Below are positions 34,351-44,452 of a stretch of 64,000 nucleotides of DNA, in pieces (the first letter of the stretch is position 1; the number at the start of each line of letters is the position of its first letter). The stretch is from Aricia agestis. Its lineage: Eukaryota; Arthropoda; Insecta; Lepidoptera; Lycaenidae. The notes below the pieces were generated by a model. It made no database searches and was not told the origin of the DNA. It was given only the letters and a program-made list of their open reading frames with translations. The stretch spans positions 30,348,001-30,412,000 of the forward strand of contig NC_056428.1 of assembly GCF_905147365.1 (NCBI RefSeq), in the 5' to 3' direction. The position numbers were made by a program, and so were the translations under genes.

Positions 34351-36189
34351 TTTATTTTTATTTTTTTTATTTTTAAGTACCTAATATATATGGTCGTCTT
34401 CCTTTATATACAGATTCTTGATAATATTATTGTTCTATTTGAACTATATTCTTTTAAAGTAAATAAAACAATTTTCCTGTAGCTATAATAATGTTAATAT
34501 GTGTCTACAGGATAAATGTCCTAAATAATATAAACACAATATGCAATCAGTACTGGGGACTATTTTCACGTATAGGTAACAAGTTTTCGTGTTCAGTAAC
34601 TATAGCTACAATTAAGAATGGACTGTCCAATATCCAAAACGCCATGTGAGCATTATGAATGTTCAGTTTAAGGAAAATCAGTTTACTCTTGTTCCTTCAC
34701 TTTTTCCTTAACATTTCGGGTACCATCATGCATCATAGTAATTGATTCATTGTCAGATGGCGGAAATACAAAATTTGTCTCAAACAATTTCAGTTGACAG
34801 ATCAAGACGCGTTGGCATTATCCGACCAAAAAATGTAGTTCCACCAAATGCAAATGCATGAATTTCTTCATTCTTTCGGAGGCTGACTGACCCATGAAAT
34901 CTAAGTAAAAAACAAGGTATTCTATGGATTACGTAAATGCATTAAAACCTTTTCTTACCCACACAATTCTTGTATGAAACTAGATAAGCACTAAGCTAAA
35001 ACAAAGACATGCATTAGCACCACCCCGGACTCCGGAGTCACATTTCAAGTGACACTGAGGACATTTATTAATGTCACTAAGTAACTGGGATGGACATTAG
35101 ACACCACACAAGGGTGTCACATATTTTTTATAGTGACACCGTGACATTATTGTTAAGCCTTGCACATTCATAAGGGAACGTACCCGTATTACGTACCCTG
35201 TTCATTAGGAGTTAGTCAATAGATTTTGTTTTATTGCGTTGACAATGGACTGGGTAAATAATATTGCACTACCATCTTATTGAATTTTAGTATGTTTGTT
35301 AATAGTACAAAGATGTAAAAAAAGGTAAATATGTAATTGTGTTGCATGGGTTTTTCGAGAATTCTTAAGCGTCCCAGCCTTCAAGTGAAAGTCGTTGAAA
35401 GACATAATATATACCAGTGATTCGAATATTCGTCATGAAACAGTGTGGTATTTAATAAACTAAATTCTTGACGTATAAAGGAGATTCTCCTTTGTTATAC
35501 AAATTATTTTCATCCGTATGAAAGATCAAAGTAAATTAAGCCAGGCAGGCACGGTAATATAATGAAGAATTTTTAATGATTCAAGTAATTTTTTAATTAT
35601 AAAACCATCATAACTCATAAGCTACATTTCTGCATGCTAAGTCAGGCAAGGGTGAATGATCGTTTAATTTTAATATTAGTAATATTGTTTAGTTGAGGAT
35701 GACATAAGGAAAAATAGTGTGTTTCTCCACATTAAAGTTAAAGACACGTTTATAAGATTTTTAATTAGCTTCGACCGATAAAACAGCATCCGTATAAAGT
35801 CTCTCTGATTCATAATCTGAATTTCATAATATTATGAACTCAGAATGTCCGGAACATCATATATGATATGGCATACAATTTCTGAAAAAATATAATCTGG
35901 ACGAATGTGAATCATACTAATACGTAATATTTAGAATATCAGAGAAAACAAACGACACAGGATAGTAAAAATAAAAACAATAAGTAAGTACTGAAATATA
36001 CTTACGTATTGTCAACCCCTCGTTAGAAAGTGTACCCGATTATATCGTGTAAAGTTATAATTATGCTTCAAAAATTTGCTACCCTTTGCTTTGTAATGGG
36101 TTGCCATGACAGTTGTGCATTGAGGTAAATTGTGTTCAAAACGAAAATATTACGAATTCTAACGATTTCTGTTAACATCTATGATTAAT
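34351..36189. other. AT-rich non-coding sequence
   Basis: No gene. At 35030-35160 gtcac/gtgac words recur (agtgacact, ggtgtcac, gtgacacc), which looks like a small foldback element whose ends are not clear. Confidence 0.4.
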
Positions 36190-36597
36190 AAAATCGGCCA
36201 AGTGCGTGTTGGACTTGCGCACGGAGGGTTCCGTACCATTATAGAGCAAAAATAGGTAAAAAATGTGTTTCTTTGTTTGGGGTGCCCCCCTTAATTGTTT
36301 ATTTTTTTATTTCATGATGAATTATTAAAGTATAAATACAACTGAGTATTTTGTCAACATTTCAAGTGCCTATTGCCATTTTTGAAATCGAGCAAAAAAT
36401 AGCAAAAGAATTAAATATTTTATTTATTTTATTTTTAGTATTTGTTGTTATAGCGGCAACAGATACACACATTCTGTAAAAAAATCAGAAATCTAGCTAT
36501 AGCGGTTCTTGAGATACAGCCTGGAGACAGACAGACAGACAGCGAAGTCTTAGTAATAGGGTCCCGTTTTTACCTTTTGGGTACGGAACCCTAAAAA
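36190..36597 (+). repeat. GTTCCGTA-family element, best full-length copy in the window
   Basis: Complete in about 408 bases: tcggccaagtgcgtgttgg, 'gggttccgtaccattataga', AT-rich block, a second 'gagcaaaaaatagcaaaag' block, 'ttgttatagcggcaacagat', 'gctatagcggttcttgagat', cagacagacagacag, and gggtacggaaccctaaaaa. The two 'gagcaaaaaa..ggccaaaa' blocks inside make an internal direct repeat. No TIRs, no ORF, no A/B box. Confidence 0.85.
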
Positions 36598-37928
36598 TTA
36601 TGAAAGAAGTAAAATATATCTCTTTTCATAATTCGTCGAAGAGTAGGACAAGGTTTTTTATGGATGTTCCTTATTGTACCCAACTTAATTTCAAAATCAT
36701 AGTTTTATTAAAAATATTATTAATTCCATTCGTAATCACTAATCAGTATCAAATACAACTTGGACTTTGAAACTGCATTTAAAATGATGAATAACTCGAA
36801 TATTCAAAATATGAATTTATTTTACAACATAACGAACGCTCCTTCCGAATGGATTTTAATTTGAACAATAACTTAACATATTAATGACTGTATTTAAATC
36901 TCATCTCAGTAGGTATTTGCGGGAAAATATAAATAATATGATTGTTTTATTATGAAAATTAACAGGTCAATGCTCTTTTAAGGTCACGGTCTTTATAAGG
37001 TTCTTATTTCCCGGTAAATGTCGTAAGATGACTATACGACATTATTCAATATTTATTGAATACCTACAAGAATGTTTAGGTATAATGTAAAATGTAAGTG
37101 TAAAAAAACAGTAATTTGATGAAATTTTATGTGAATTACCTAACATCTACTTTTCATTCCCAAAATAACGTTTAAAGCAAAAAAACCCTTTGTCGGGTCT
37201 GCTAGTTACACGATAGTAAAGTGTGTAGGTGAATGAAACCTTTAAAACGTGTGATAAAATTGCAACTTACTAGAAATGTTTTATCGGAAAACATTGATGT
37301 TATCGATGTATCATTAATTGATATGGAAGTAGATACTTATATCTAGTTATATCGAAAAGTACTACACGTAAAAGGTTTGAGTACTATTTTGGAATATTTA
37401 AATGGTATTCATGACTATAATAGTGTAGCTAACAACCTAAATGTCAAAATTTCTCTAAAAATATTTTTAAGGTACGAGAGTTAGGGGTAAAATGTGTAAT
37501 TTTTTTGACCTCGAAATAATTTTAATTTTTTAATATTACTCTTTGTCTGAAACGTTGAAGATTCTTTACAGACAAGCAACATAGAATAGCTTGTCCATAA
37601 TGGGGTAAATATTTTTTTAGCTTAGTCTTAACCGTTATTTAATACTAGTATTGTGTTGGTATTGTAGATACTCGATTTTTGATTGGGATAACCTATCACA
37701 ACATTCTGTGCCGAAACAAATAGGTGTGCGGTTTCAGGTTGTTGTTTTAGTAAATTGATAGAATAAAATAGAAGTGGGTTACAAAATATACGGAGTTACG
37801 GAATATATACAAGGGATAAAGATATTGCCCGGAATTTCAATAACCAATTAGTTTGTTCCACGAATACTTTTTAACGTGGCAAAAGTTTCCTCCTTTGCAT
37901 TTTCACTATGTATAGTAGATGCACAGAC
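36598..37928. other. AT-rich non-coding sequence
   Basis: No gene. At 37180-37207 'ccctttgtcgggtctgctag' resembles a lone Helitron 3' end (small hairpin then CTAG), but the partner end was not found. Confidence 0.4.
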
Positions 37929-37939
37929 ATACATTTTAT

Positions 37940-38214
37940 GACGACCTCTGTGGCTCAGTTGTTGGGCGAGTTGGTAGCTCAAGCCGGAGGTCGCGGGATC
38001 GAATCCCGCCAAAGGAACAAATGTTTTCAATGTTCCTGAATCCTGAGTCTTGGATGTGTATTAAATATATGTAGGTATGTATAATATAATAAAAATCCTA
38101 AATATATGTATAGTATAAAAGTATAAAATATATTTCCGTTGTCTGGTACCCGTACCATAAGTCCATCAGGTACTTACAACGGGGTCGGATTGACGTGGTG
38201 TGAAGCATCCATAG
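37940..38214 (+). mobile_element. tRNA-derived SINE, copy 2
   Basis: Same head and body as 15381-15653: tggctcagttg in the A-box position, ggatcgaatcc in the B-box position (one change from consensus), 'ttggatgtgtattaaatata', 'ccgttgtctggtacccgta' and 'tgacgtggtgtgaagcatcc'. The 8-bp string atacattt lies just outside both ends (37929-37936 and 38215-38222) and is a likely target duplication. The minus frame over it is an artefact. Confidence 0.88.
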
Positions 38215-38754
38215 ATACATTTCGCGTGTATGTAATTAGAATAGATAAGCTAATTATATTATAGTTATTTTGTAATATAATGTTTGCTTAGGATGAACCA
38301 AGATTGATAAAGACTAAAAATTTGACTCATCACCAGTTGACCTTGGTGACGGTAAATGGCTATTCTAGATAGTGTTAAACATACGAGAGCGTGATATGGA
38401 ACGTACCCAAACTACGTGACCCTTTGTTTGCTATTTTGACCCTCTCGGTGGTATGGTATGGTATACGCCAAAAGTCAAAACGTTCTGGGATATCAAGATT
38501 CATATGAAAAAAAAAACAACTTCATCCTCTCAGTGAATTAACAAGATGTTCAAAATGAAGAGTCTTTAAATTATCCCGAAGGGGAGAGGGGAGTTTAGGT
38601 TCCGAAAAAAAAGTAGCAATTACTAGTAGTCTTAAATGTCTTTATATTTTTTAAATAGGTACCCTGCATGTAAAATATATTTTTTATTACTCCATTTACT
38701 ATCTAATAATTCAGAAATAAAGTGTGAGGAATTATCGAATAATTCATAAATCTT
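38215..38754. other. Non-coding sequence
   Basis: No repeat family or gene recognised. Confidence 0.4.
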
Positions 38755-38931
38755 ATATCTTTAAACGAGTAATTCTTGTATATATATAATTGGAATCTCG
38801 GAATCGGCTCCAACGATTTTCATGAAATTTAGTATATAGTTTCGGGGGCGATAAATCGATCTAGCTAGGAATCATTTCTAGAAAATGTCATTTTCATCGG
38901 ATACCGAGCAAAGCTCGGTCAAACAGCTAGT
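38755..38931 (+). mobile_element. Helitron 3' part with intact hairpin and CTAG end
   Basis: From 'aaacgagtaattcttgtata' through 'cggctccaacgattttcatg' and 'gatcgatctagctagg' to a stem ccgagc-aaa-gctcgg (38904-38918), eight bases, then CTAG|T. This is the Helitron 3' terminus. The inverted relative is 22292-22485. It lies about 880 bp from the luna donor. Confidence 0.75.
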
Positions 38932-38937
38932 CATAAT

Positions 38938-39805
38938 ACTATAGATGGTCATTGGTCACCGAGGGTAAAGGGGTGAAATGATAAAAAATGTGGTCACAAT
39001 ATAGTATAGGTACGTTCCCTAAATGGGAAATATGAAATATTTTCATTACGCACATATATATACAAAGGTATATTAAATATCTTTTAAAATAATATTTACT
39101 ATAATAGTTGCATGCTAAATATAAAAAAAGAAATATAAAATCGCCAAATTAAAAGTAAAACATGGGTAATTTGCATAGCGTAATCAAAGACTTTGAAGGA
39201 AGGACATAGGCTTGTAAATAATATCTATAATAATAATAATGATTCATGTATGTTACCACAACTGACATGTCAATTAAACACAATGCAATAATTAAAATGA
39301 GATTATTGTCCTCAAACATTTTCAGAAAATAAATCATCTTTGCAGTTAATTTGTAAGGAAAAACGTCCAGTAATCTTACAGGAAGACGGTTACTTGTTTA
39401 TGTTATTAATAAATCCAGAAATACAGCTTCGTCAAAATCTATATATACTGTCCATGAAAATTCGGTTACCACGATAAACTGTAAACCCTGAAGTTCGAGC
39501 CTCTTAAAACATTGCTAGGATATTTTTAGTAATGGCGTAAGCACGGTCTAGTGAAACGCGCGTACATCGCACAGCGGACAACCTTCAGATATACGATCGA
39601 ATTAGAAATTAAAAAGTGCAATTTCGGCACACGATTTTCAGCTGAAGAATGAGTTCGGTTAGGTTTAAGATTCGCCGAAAATCGACCGCGAGGACTCACG
39701 CAAGCGCGAGGCTACCCTACTTCGAAGACTCAAAATTGTTAAACAATAATGCGCCAGCTCCTCCGATTGCACAGCATGCGGTGGTGGTGGTGTACGCACA
39801 GCACG
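38938..39805 (-). other. luna intron 1, donor-proximal part, free of recognisable repeats
   Basis: Between the Helitron end at 38931 and the exon at 39812 no repeat of the kinds seen elsewhere in the window was recognised. The 200 bases next to the exon become GC-richer and include a (TGG)n-like tract near 39781. Repeat-free sequence next to a developmental-regulator exon is a reasonable place to look for enhancers, but no specific site can be named. Confidence 0.4.
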
Positions 39806-39811
39806 ACTTAC
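39806..39811 (-). other. 5' splice donor of luna exon 1
   Basis: The minus strand reads CAG|GTAAGT across 39814-39806, a full consensus donor, directly after the WQQ codons and in phase 0. This is the same place where KLF6/7 genes are split. Confidence 0.88.
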
Positions 39812-39913
39812 CTGCTGCCACTTGTCTTCCAGGGACAGCTTCCACTCGAAGTATCCGGTGTCGGTGACATCCTGCAGCTCGCGGAATAGGTTACCGCTAG
39901 GAAGAACATCCAT
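39812..39913 (-). CDS. luna: First coding exon of a Krueppel-like factor 6/7 orthologue (insect luna), partial
   Basis: Read on the minus strand, ATG at 39913 opens 34 codons beginning MDVLPSGNLFREL, with DTGYF in the middle and ending SLEDKWQQ, and then meets GTAAGT. Vertebrate KLF6 and KLF7 start the same way (MDVL, F.ELQ, TGYF, SLEE.WQQ) and KLF6 exon 1 also codes 34 residues and stops in phase 0 after WQQ, so length, motif order and splice phase all agree. In the family this stretch is the start of the acidic transactivation region; the three C2H2 zinc fingers that bind GC/CACCC boxes lie in later exons, which are not in this window. The start codon has A at -3 and G at +4. The product is expected to be a nuclear transcription factor. 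No second exon was seen to the left, so intron 1 exceeds 39.8 kb. The opposite-strand reading frame here is a shadow. The orthologue name luna is inference from the KLF6/7 match and the insect context. Confidence 0.87.
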
Positions 39914-40050
39914 CGTCCTTACATGTGATGCCGAGCGACTTTTTTAAAAGCGACACGCGTGAACCCACCAAGACAGAGCGCGCACGACTGATCGTCCGGT
40001 GTCCGCACTCCGCGACCCGCCCCTCCACCCCGCGTATATCCTAGCACGTA
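39914..40050 (-). promoter_or_regulatory. luna: Probable luna 5' UTR and core promoter, GC-rich
   Basis: A GC-rich patch (about 39950-40035) stands out against AT-rich surroundings just upstream of the luna ATG. On the minus strand it carries an arthropod initiator-like TCAGTC (39991-39986) and, further upstream at 40016-40033, a GC box (GGGGCGGG) next to a GGGGTGG CACCC-type box, both being sites that Sp/KLF factors bind. A TATAC-like string near 40036 lies about 47 bases before the initiator, too far for a standard TATA box. If transcription starts near 39989 the 5' UTR would be about 75 bases. The transcription start is inferred; no transcript data are available here. Confidence 0.5.
39919..39924 (-). 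promoter_or_regulatory. Start-stop upstream ORF (AUG UAA) 5 nt before the luna start
   Basis: The minus strand reads ATGTAA at 39924-39919, then five bases (GGACG), then the luna ATG. A start codon directly followed by a stop is a minimal upstream ORF. Such elements can stall initiating ribosomes and tune use of the next AUG. The upstream AUG has C at -3, a weak context, whereas the luna ATG has A at -3 and G at +4. It matters only if the mRNA includes this stretch, which is likely because it abuts the coding start. Confidence 0.5.
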
Positions 40051-40630
40051 GAGTAGTAATGAACAGAGAGCACCAAGACAAAATGTAGCACCGTCTCTTT
40101 TTCGTCCTTAAGGATCGCTGGAATCATGAGATTAATAGATTTGGATGGATCGAAAAACGTACGTTTGTAAGGAATTTACGCGGTTATATTTTCGTTGTTT
40201 TAAACGAAAGGTGTTATCTGTATTTATCGCTCAAATAATAAACATTACGAATGTGAGTATGCAGTAGAATGATAATAATTTTGTATAGTAAAGGAATGTC
40301 ACGTATACATTTTTTTGATTCTAATAAAAAAAAAAGTTTAGAAAACTAAAACCCGACTGCTAAAACACGCTCTAAAAAGTACAAAACATAAAAACAGTTT
40401 ATATTGATATGGATATGTTTAAAAAGTAGCCGTGGTCGTATGTATGCCCTTTTAATTTTATTATTATGTATCTATAAAAACTTAACCTTTCCAACTCCTA
40501 AAATGATCGAGGATCATAAGGTTTTTTTCAATTCATTTGGTTCTTGTGAGCAAATGAATACGGTATGTAGTTATTTATTGTTTTATATAGCATTGAAGTA
40601 ATGAAGTAATTGTTAAATTATTGCAATTAT
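40051..40630. other. AT-rich upstream sequence of luna, no recognised repeat
   Basis: The short frame at 40404-40601 has no motif. Like 38938-39805 on the other side of the exon, no repeat was recognised here. Confidence 0.4.
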
Positions 40631-40834
40631 CAGCGGGGCCAAAATGGTCACATTTAGCAATTCCTCTCAATCAATTGCAGCAAAATATGAATTGTCAAAA
40701 CTGTCAACAAATGACAAATCAGTACAAAAATACAGAATGAATTGCCAGCAGAGTTGCATTTTGTGATTTTAGAAAAAATAATCATATTATGATTCATATC
40801 ATGATTCTTCAAAGCGACCATTTTAGCCCCGCAG
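40631..40834. mobile_element. Complete MITE, gcggggc.aaaatggtc family
   Basis: The ends cagcggggccaaaatggtc and gaccattttagccccgc with ag pair as terminal inverted repeats. The body has 'gaattgtcaaaactgtcaac' and 'gcagagttgcattttgtgat'. Half of a second copy lies at 28761-28875. Confidence 0.75.
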
Positions 40835-41106
40835 GTGATTGCTAGCAAACCCGTGAGAAACAGCTAATTAATGTTTACTAATAAAGCTCTGTCATTTAAT
40901 ACCCCGCACTGATCGTCAGGAAAAATATATATTTCGTTCTTTACTTTAAGTTCCCTACATGGCGCTACAGTCAATTAAACGTGACCTCATGTAGCCTATA
41001 GCCAGCGTACAATCAAGAGGCTTCTCGACACCTCATTTGTCCAAATAAGATAATTAGTTTTAAAGTTACGAGGGAACAGATGAAAATCCATACCCACATA
41101 TAAGTG
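40835..41106. other. Non-coding spacer
   Basis: Nothing recognised. Confidence 0.4.
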
Positions 41107-41365
41107 CAGGGTGTAACAAAAATAAGTGATAATACTTTAGGGTGTGTACGTGTTCCTTGTAGAGAGTTCACTGTGAAAGTAGCAGCGCTGAAAGACCAAA
41201 ATTTTTTTTCACTTTTGTATGGGGAAACTCGTGACGCTCGGGCCCTTGCCCATACAAAAATGAAAAATTTTTTTCGTCTTTCAGCGCTGCTACTTTCACA
41301 GTGAACTCTTTACAAGGAACACGTACACACCCTAAAGTATTATCGCTTATTTTTGTTACACACTG
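41107..41365. mobile_element. MITE with about 100-bp inverted repeats, cagggtgtaacaaaaat family, copy 1
   Basis: The left arm runs cagggtgtaacaaaaataag, 'agggtgtgtacgtgttcctt', 'gtgaaagtagcagcgctgaa'; the right arm is its complement ending in acactg. The loop holds 'ctcgtgacgctcgggccctt'. Flanks do not give a clean duplication, unlike copy 2 at 54180-54488. The 155-codon minus frame 41168-41635 simply reads through this hairpin and the next. Confidence 0.85.
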
Positions 41366-41381
41366 TATACATACTACATAC

Positions 41382-41430
41382 AATATGCATACATACATAC
41401 ATACATAGTTACATACGTACATATAAGTAA
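41382..41430. repeat. (CATA)n microsatellite
   Basis: Tandem cata/taca tetranucleotides with a few interruptions next to the MITE. Confidence 0.8.
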
Positions 41431-41438
41431 AACCTGAT

Positions 41439-41694
41439 ATAGGTCTACCAGAATCTGATGGCAAAAAGTGAGAAAATAAATTAACTCTAGCAATACCGGG
41501 GTAATAGGAACAAAACATTTTCATCCTTTTTAATAAAAAAGGATGAAAATGTTTTGTTATATTGTAAATGTAAAGGAATACATTTAGCGGCTTATTTTGT
41601 GTGTGAAACATACAAATATATAAAAAAATATCCAATGATCAAGGATATTTTTTGAAAATCTGCTGTCAAAATTGCCATCAGATTCTGGCAGACC
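41439..41694. mobile_element. TIR element containing a perfect inner hairpin
   Basis: The outer ends 'aggtctaccagaatctgatg' and its near complement 'catcagattctggcagacct' bound the element. At its centre, 41509-41531 and 41536-41558 are perfect 23-bp complements (aacaaaacattttcatcctt...) around a 4-base loop (aata). Confidence 0.7.
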
Positions 41695-42458
41695 TACGAG
41701 TATAATACTTTAAAACCAATGAGTTTCTAAAATACTAGAGTAGCAATGTCTTACAAAAGATTCTCAGAAATGCGTAACCACTTTTTTGTTCAAAAGACAA
41801 TGTCAAGTCATATATTCGTTATGTAATTATGTATGTGAGATATGCCTGCAGGCATCTTCGAAGTGGCAACGCGTTGCTACCGTAAACTTCCAATCTAGTT
41901 ACGTTAGTAACATAGAATATCATTGTTTAAAACATAATAATGCTGTGTACGCTGGTGGGAAGTTGTGTTTTCATCTACTCACATTATAATAGCATATTTT
42001 TTAAAACATCAAAATTATTACTTTAGTTACTTTATCAACTCTCACATAAGCAGTAATTATACAACTATAAATTTTCTATAATTATATTATTATGTACATA
42101 AACATATTATCATAATATGCCCAGCATAAGCTTAATACGTGTTACAGAACCATACATGTATCCTGGATAAATATCAATGGATGAACAAATGTTCATCATC
42201 AACTATTTCCACTAATACTCTCTACGATAAGGATTTAATACAGTTAAATGTCTTAAATGTCACGTTAGCATGGTATGCCAATCGCCATCTTCGGAATCCG
42301 AGGCGATGTTCAGGAATGATAGGCAAGGATTTGAAACATTCGGGCTAGGTACTCCATAAACTCCATTCATCACATTGTTTTGTTTCCACTCGACTAGTGT
42401 GTTTTCGGGTGTTTTTAAATTATCTTCTCAGTCACCAATCACTATGTGCACTTGAAAG
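41695..42458. other. AT-rich non-coding sequence
   Basis: Frames of 67-69 codons (41786-41989, 42139-42348) show no motif. No repeat recognised. Confidence 0.4.
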
Positions 42459-42460
42459 TA

Positions 42461-42593
42461 TAGTCCGTCAAGAAAGTAAAGAAATTAAATAGTGGCAACA
42501 TCGTAGTGTCATCCCTTTTTTCCTATATTGATTTGATAGGGATGACACTACGATGTTCCCACTTTTTAATTTCTTCACTTTCTTGACAGACTG
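42461..42593. mobile_element. TA-flanked foldback MITE, tagt(c/t)tgtcaagaaagt family, copy 1
   Basis: The arms of about 55 bp ('gtcaagaaagtaaagaaatt', 'ggcaacatcgtagtgtcatc') are near-perfect complements around a short t-rich loop. TA dinucleotides at 42459-42460 and 42594-42595 fit Tc1/mariner-type insertion. A second copy is 49934-50066. Confidence 0.85.
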
Positions 42594-42602
42594 TATTCAC
42601 AA

Positions 42603-42775
42603 ACTATACTAATAATATTATGAATATGAAATTATGTCTGTACTTTGTCTATCTATCTCCCTTTTAACGCTAAACAGCAGAAATGATTAAGATTTTGTGT
42701 GCAGGTATTTTTACTTCTGAGACCTGGAAAAGTTAATAATAACAAAAGGACATCCTAGAAAAATGTACAGTTTTT
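42603..42775 (+). repeat. Worn Helitron 5' fragment
   Basis: 'actatactaataatattatg' then tgtctgtactttgtctatct and 'aaggacatcctagaaaaatg' retain the Helitron 5' order but with many changes. Confidence 0.4.
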
Positions 42776-42811
42776 GCATCATAAAGTTTTAAAGTCTGAA
42801 AATAATGTATG

Positions 42812-42903
42812 CATTTAGCGATATCTCTTATGAAGAAATTACACTGTACAGAACTCTGCAGTTCTGTACAGTGTAATTTCTTCATAAGAGATATCGCTAA
42901 ATG
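42812..42903. repeat. Perfect 44-bp inverted repeat with a 4-base loop
   Basis: Left arm 42812-42855 and right arm 42860-42903 are exact complements; the loop is ctgc. The ends catttagcg/cgctaaatg show no transposon-like duplication and no other copy was seen in the window. If transcribed it would make a fully paired stem of Dicer-substrate size. The minus frame over it is a shadow. Confidence 0.92.
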
Positions 42904-43841
42904 TAAAACAGTACTGCTACTGTGTACGCATTCTGTAACGTAAACTAATCTATCCCACACCGCGATCATTATTCATCTGGAATCTAGATGCTGTTCATTA
43001 GTCATCTTTAGAATTCAGATCATCACAACCTATGGACCGAAATCAATATTTGCATGTGTGGTTGGCATTATACAAAAAGTGCTTGGAAATTTTACATCCA
43101 TATTGTTGGAAATGAAAAAAGCAGAGCTTATTCGAAATTGCTTGGCTAAGAAATTTTTCATCCAACATGGATGTGAAGTTGAAATTGTGAAAAAGTTTAT
43201 TCGAAATTATTGTTTGTTACATATTTTAGTAAAATGCACCTTATGATTTTTTACAAAAAACTACTAGTAAAAACAATTATTTTTATATACTAAGTTAGTA
43301 ACGATGACGATGAAATGCGACAAAATAGGAAACCTAATCCATTGTAGATGCGCGATTTTGAGAAATTGAAAATGGTGAAAAGGTATATTGCTAAATCGAT
43401 AATACCTTCAATTATTATGCACTCCAGTCTCTACAGCACGACTAACCTGTGGTGGTGGTGATCGCGCACCAACCGTTGCACGCACCCACCCATGCAACTC
43501 CATTCATACAAACGCCGTACAAAAACAATGTACTACCAAACTCACTAGAGTGAAAAAATATTTCTGTTCCATAAACAAAGCGATGTGACGTCACGTCCGC
43601 CTCTACACTGCCATTAAAAATAATTTTTATGCCCGCTCTTAATACTTTTATGTTTCCCACATTCAACGGTTTGAAGAACGCGGGAAATTGGAATTATCGC
43701 TACAGTTTTAGGACTTCCCTGTTGCTGAAAAGAAACAAAAGGCCAAAGCTGTTGATAACAAAACGCTGTGGGTGTAGTAAGAAGATTGGCCCTCCGTTGT
43801 TTGTACCATCAAAGAAATTGAGCAAGATGGGGGACTTGCGT
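42904..43841. other. Non-coding sequence
   Basis: Short imperfect inverted words (ttttacatccatattgttgg / ccaacatggatgtgaagtt, 43093-43182) are present. Frames of 62-74 codons have no motif. Confidence 0.4.
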
Positions 43842-44259
43842 TTTTAGGGTACTGTACCCAAAGCGTAAAAACCACTTAGTTGTCTGTATCTAAAGAACCG
43901 CTATAGCAAGACTTGTAAAATTTTACAAATTGTGTAGTTATTTCATTTTCTGCTGTCGCTCCAACAACAAATTATTTATTTATTTGACACACCAACAAGG
44001 AAATACATTATGGATCTGGACATGGAAAAGGATCTTGACATGGAAAACATACAATTGTAGTACTAAAAACTAAATAAAATTAATGATTAATTGAAAATAA
44101 AATAAAAATAATATAAATACTTTGAAAGAGGGCACCAACACAAAAACACAATTGCTCTATAACGCATAGAATTAGAACAATATTTTGATATCGTTGCTAT
44201 AACGGACAACGGTACAGAACCCTTCGCGCATGAATCTGACTCGCACTTGGCCGATTCTT
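43842..44259 (-). repeat. GTTCCGTA-family element, minus strand
   Basis: Read in reverse: 'atcggccaagtgcgagtcag', gggttctgtaccgttgtccg, AT-rich middle, 'gcgacagcagaaaatgaaat', 'cttgctatagcggttcttta', gggtacagtaccctaaaaac. The central block holds 'ggatctggacatggaaaagg', a local insertion not seen in other copies. Confidence 0.75.
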
Positions 44260-44413
44260 ATTAAAGCTTGATAAGGCAGTTGTAGTCGTAATATACCGAC
44301 TGGAATTGACATAAGCCGACCAGAAAACTTAGGTCTGTGAATCTATTAATTCTCTGGCAGTATAAAACGATTTTTTCTACCTCGATAAAAACTTTTTTGC
44401 CGCAGATCAGATT

Positions 44414-44452
44414 TAGGCCTCCTACAATGCTCTCATCATTGTAGGAGGCCTA
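44414..44452. repeat. Perfect 16-bp inverted repeat
   Basis: taggcctcctacaatg and its complement with a 7-base loop (ctctcat); no mismatch. Confidence 0.85.

Noticed and set aside
39649..39867. 72-codon plus-strand frame opposite luna exon 1
   Set aside because: The minus strand has the KLF motif, Kozak context and splice donor; the plus frame is a shadow.
39930..40045. TATA box for luna
   Set aside because: The TATAC-like string lies about 47 bases upstream of the initiator-like site, outside the usual range.
41168..41635. 155-codon minus-strand open frame
   Set aside because: It reads through a MITE hairpin, a CATA microsatellite and a second TIR element; the peptide is a composition artefact.
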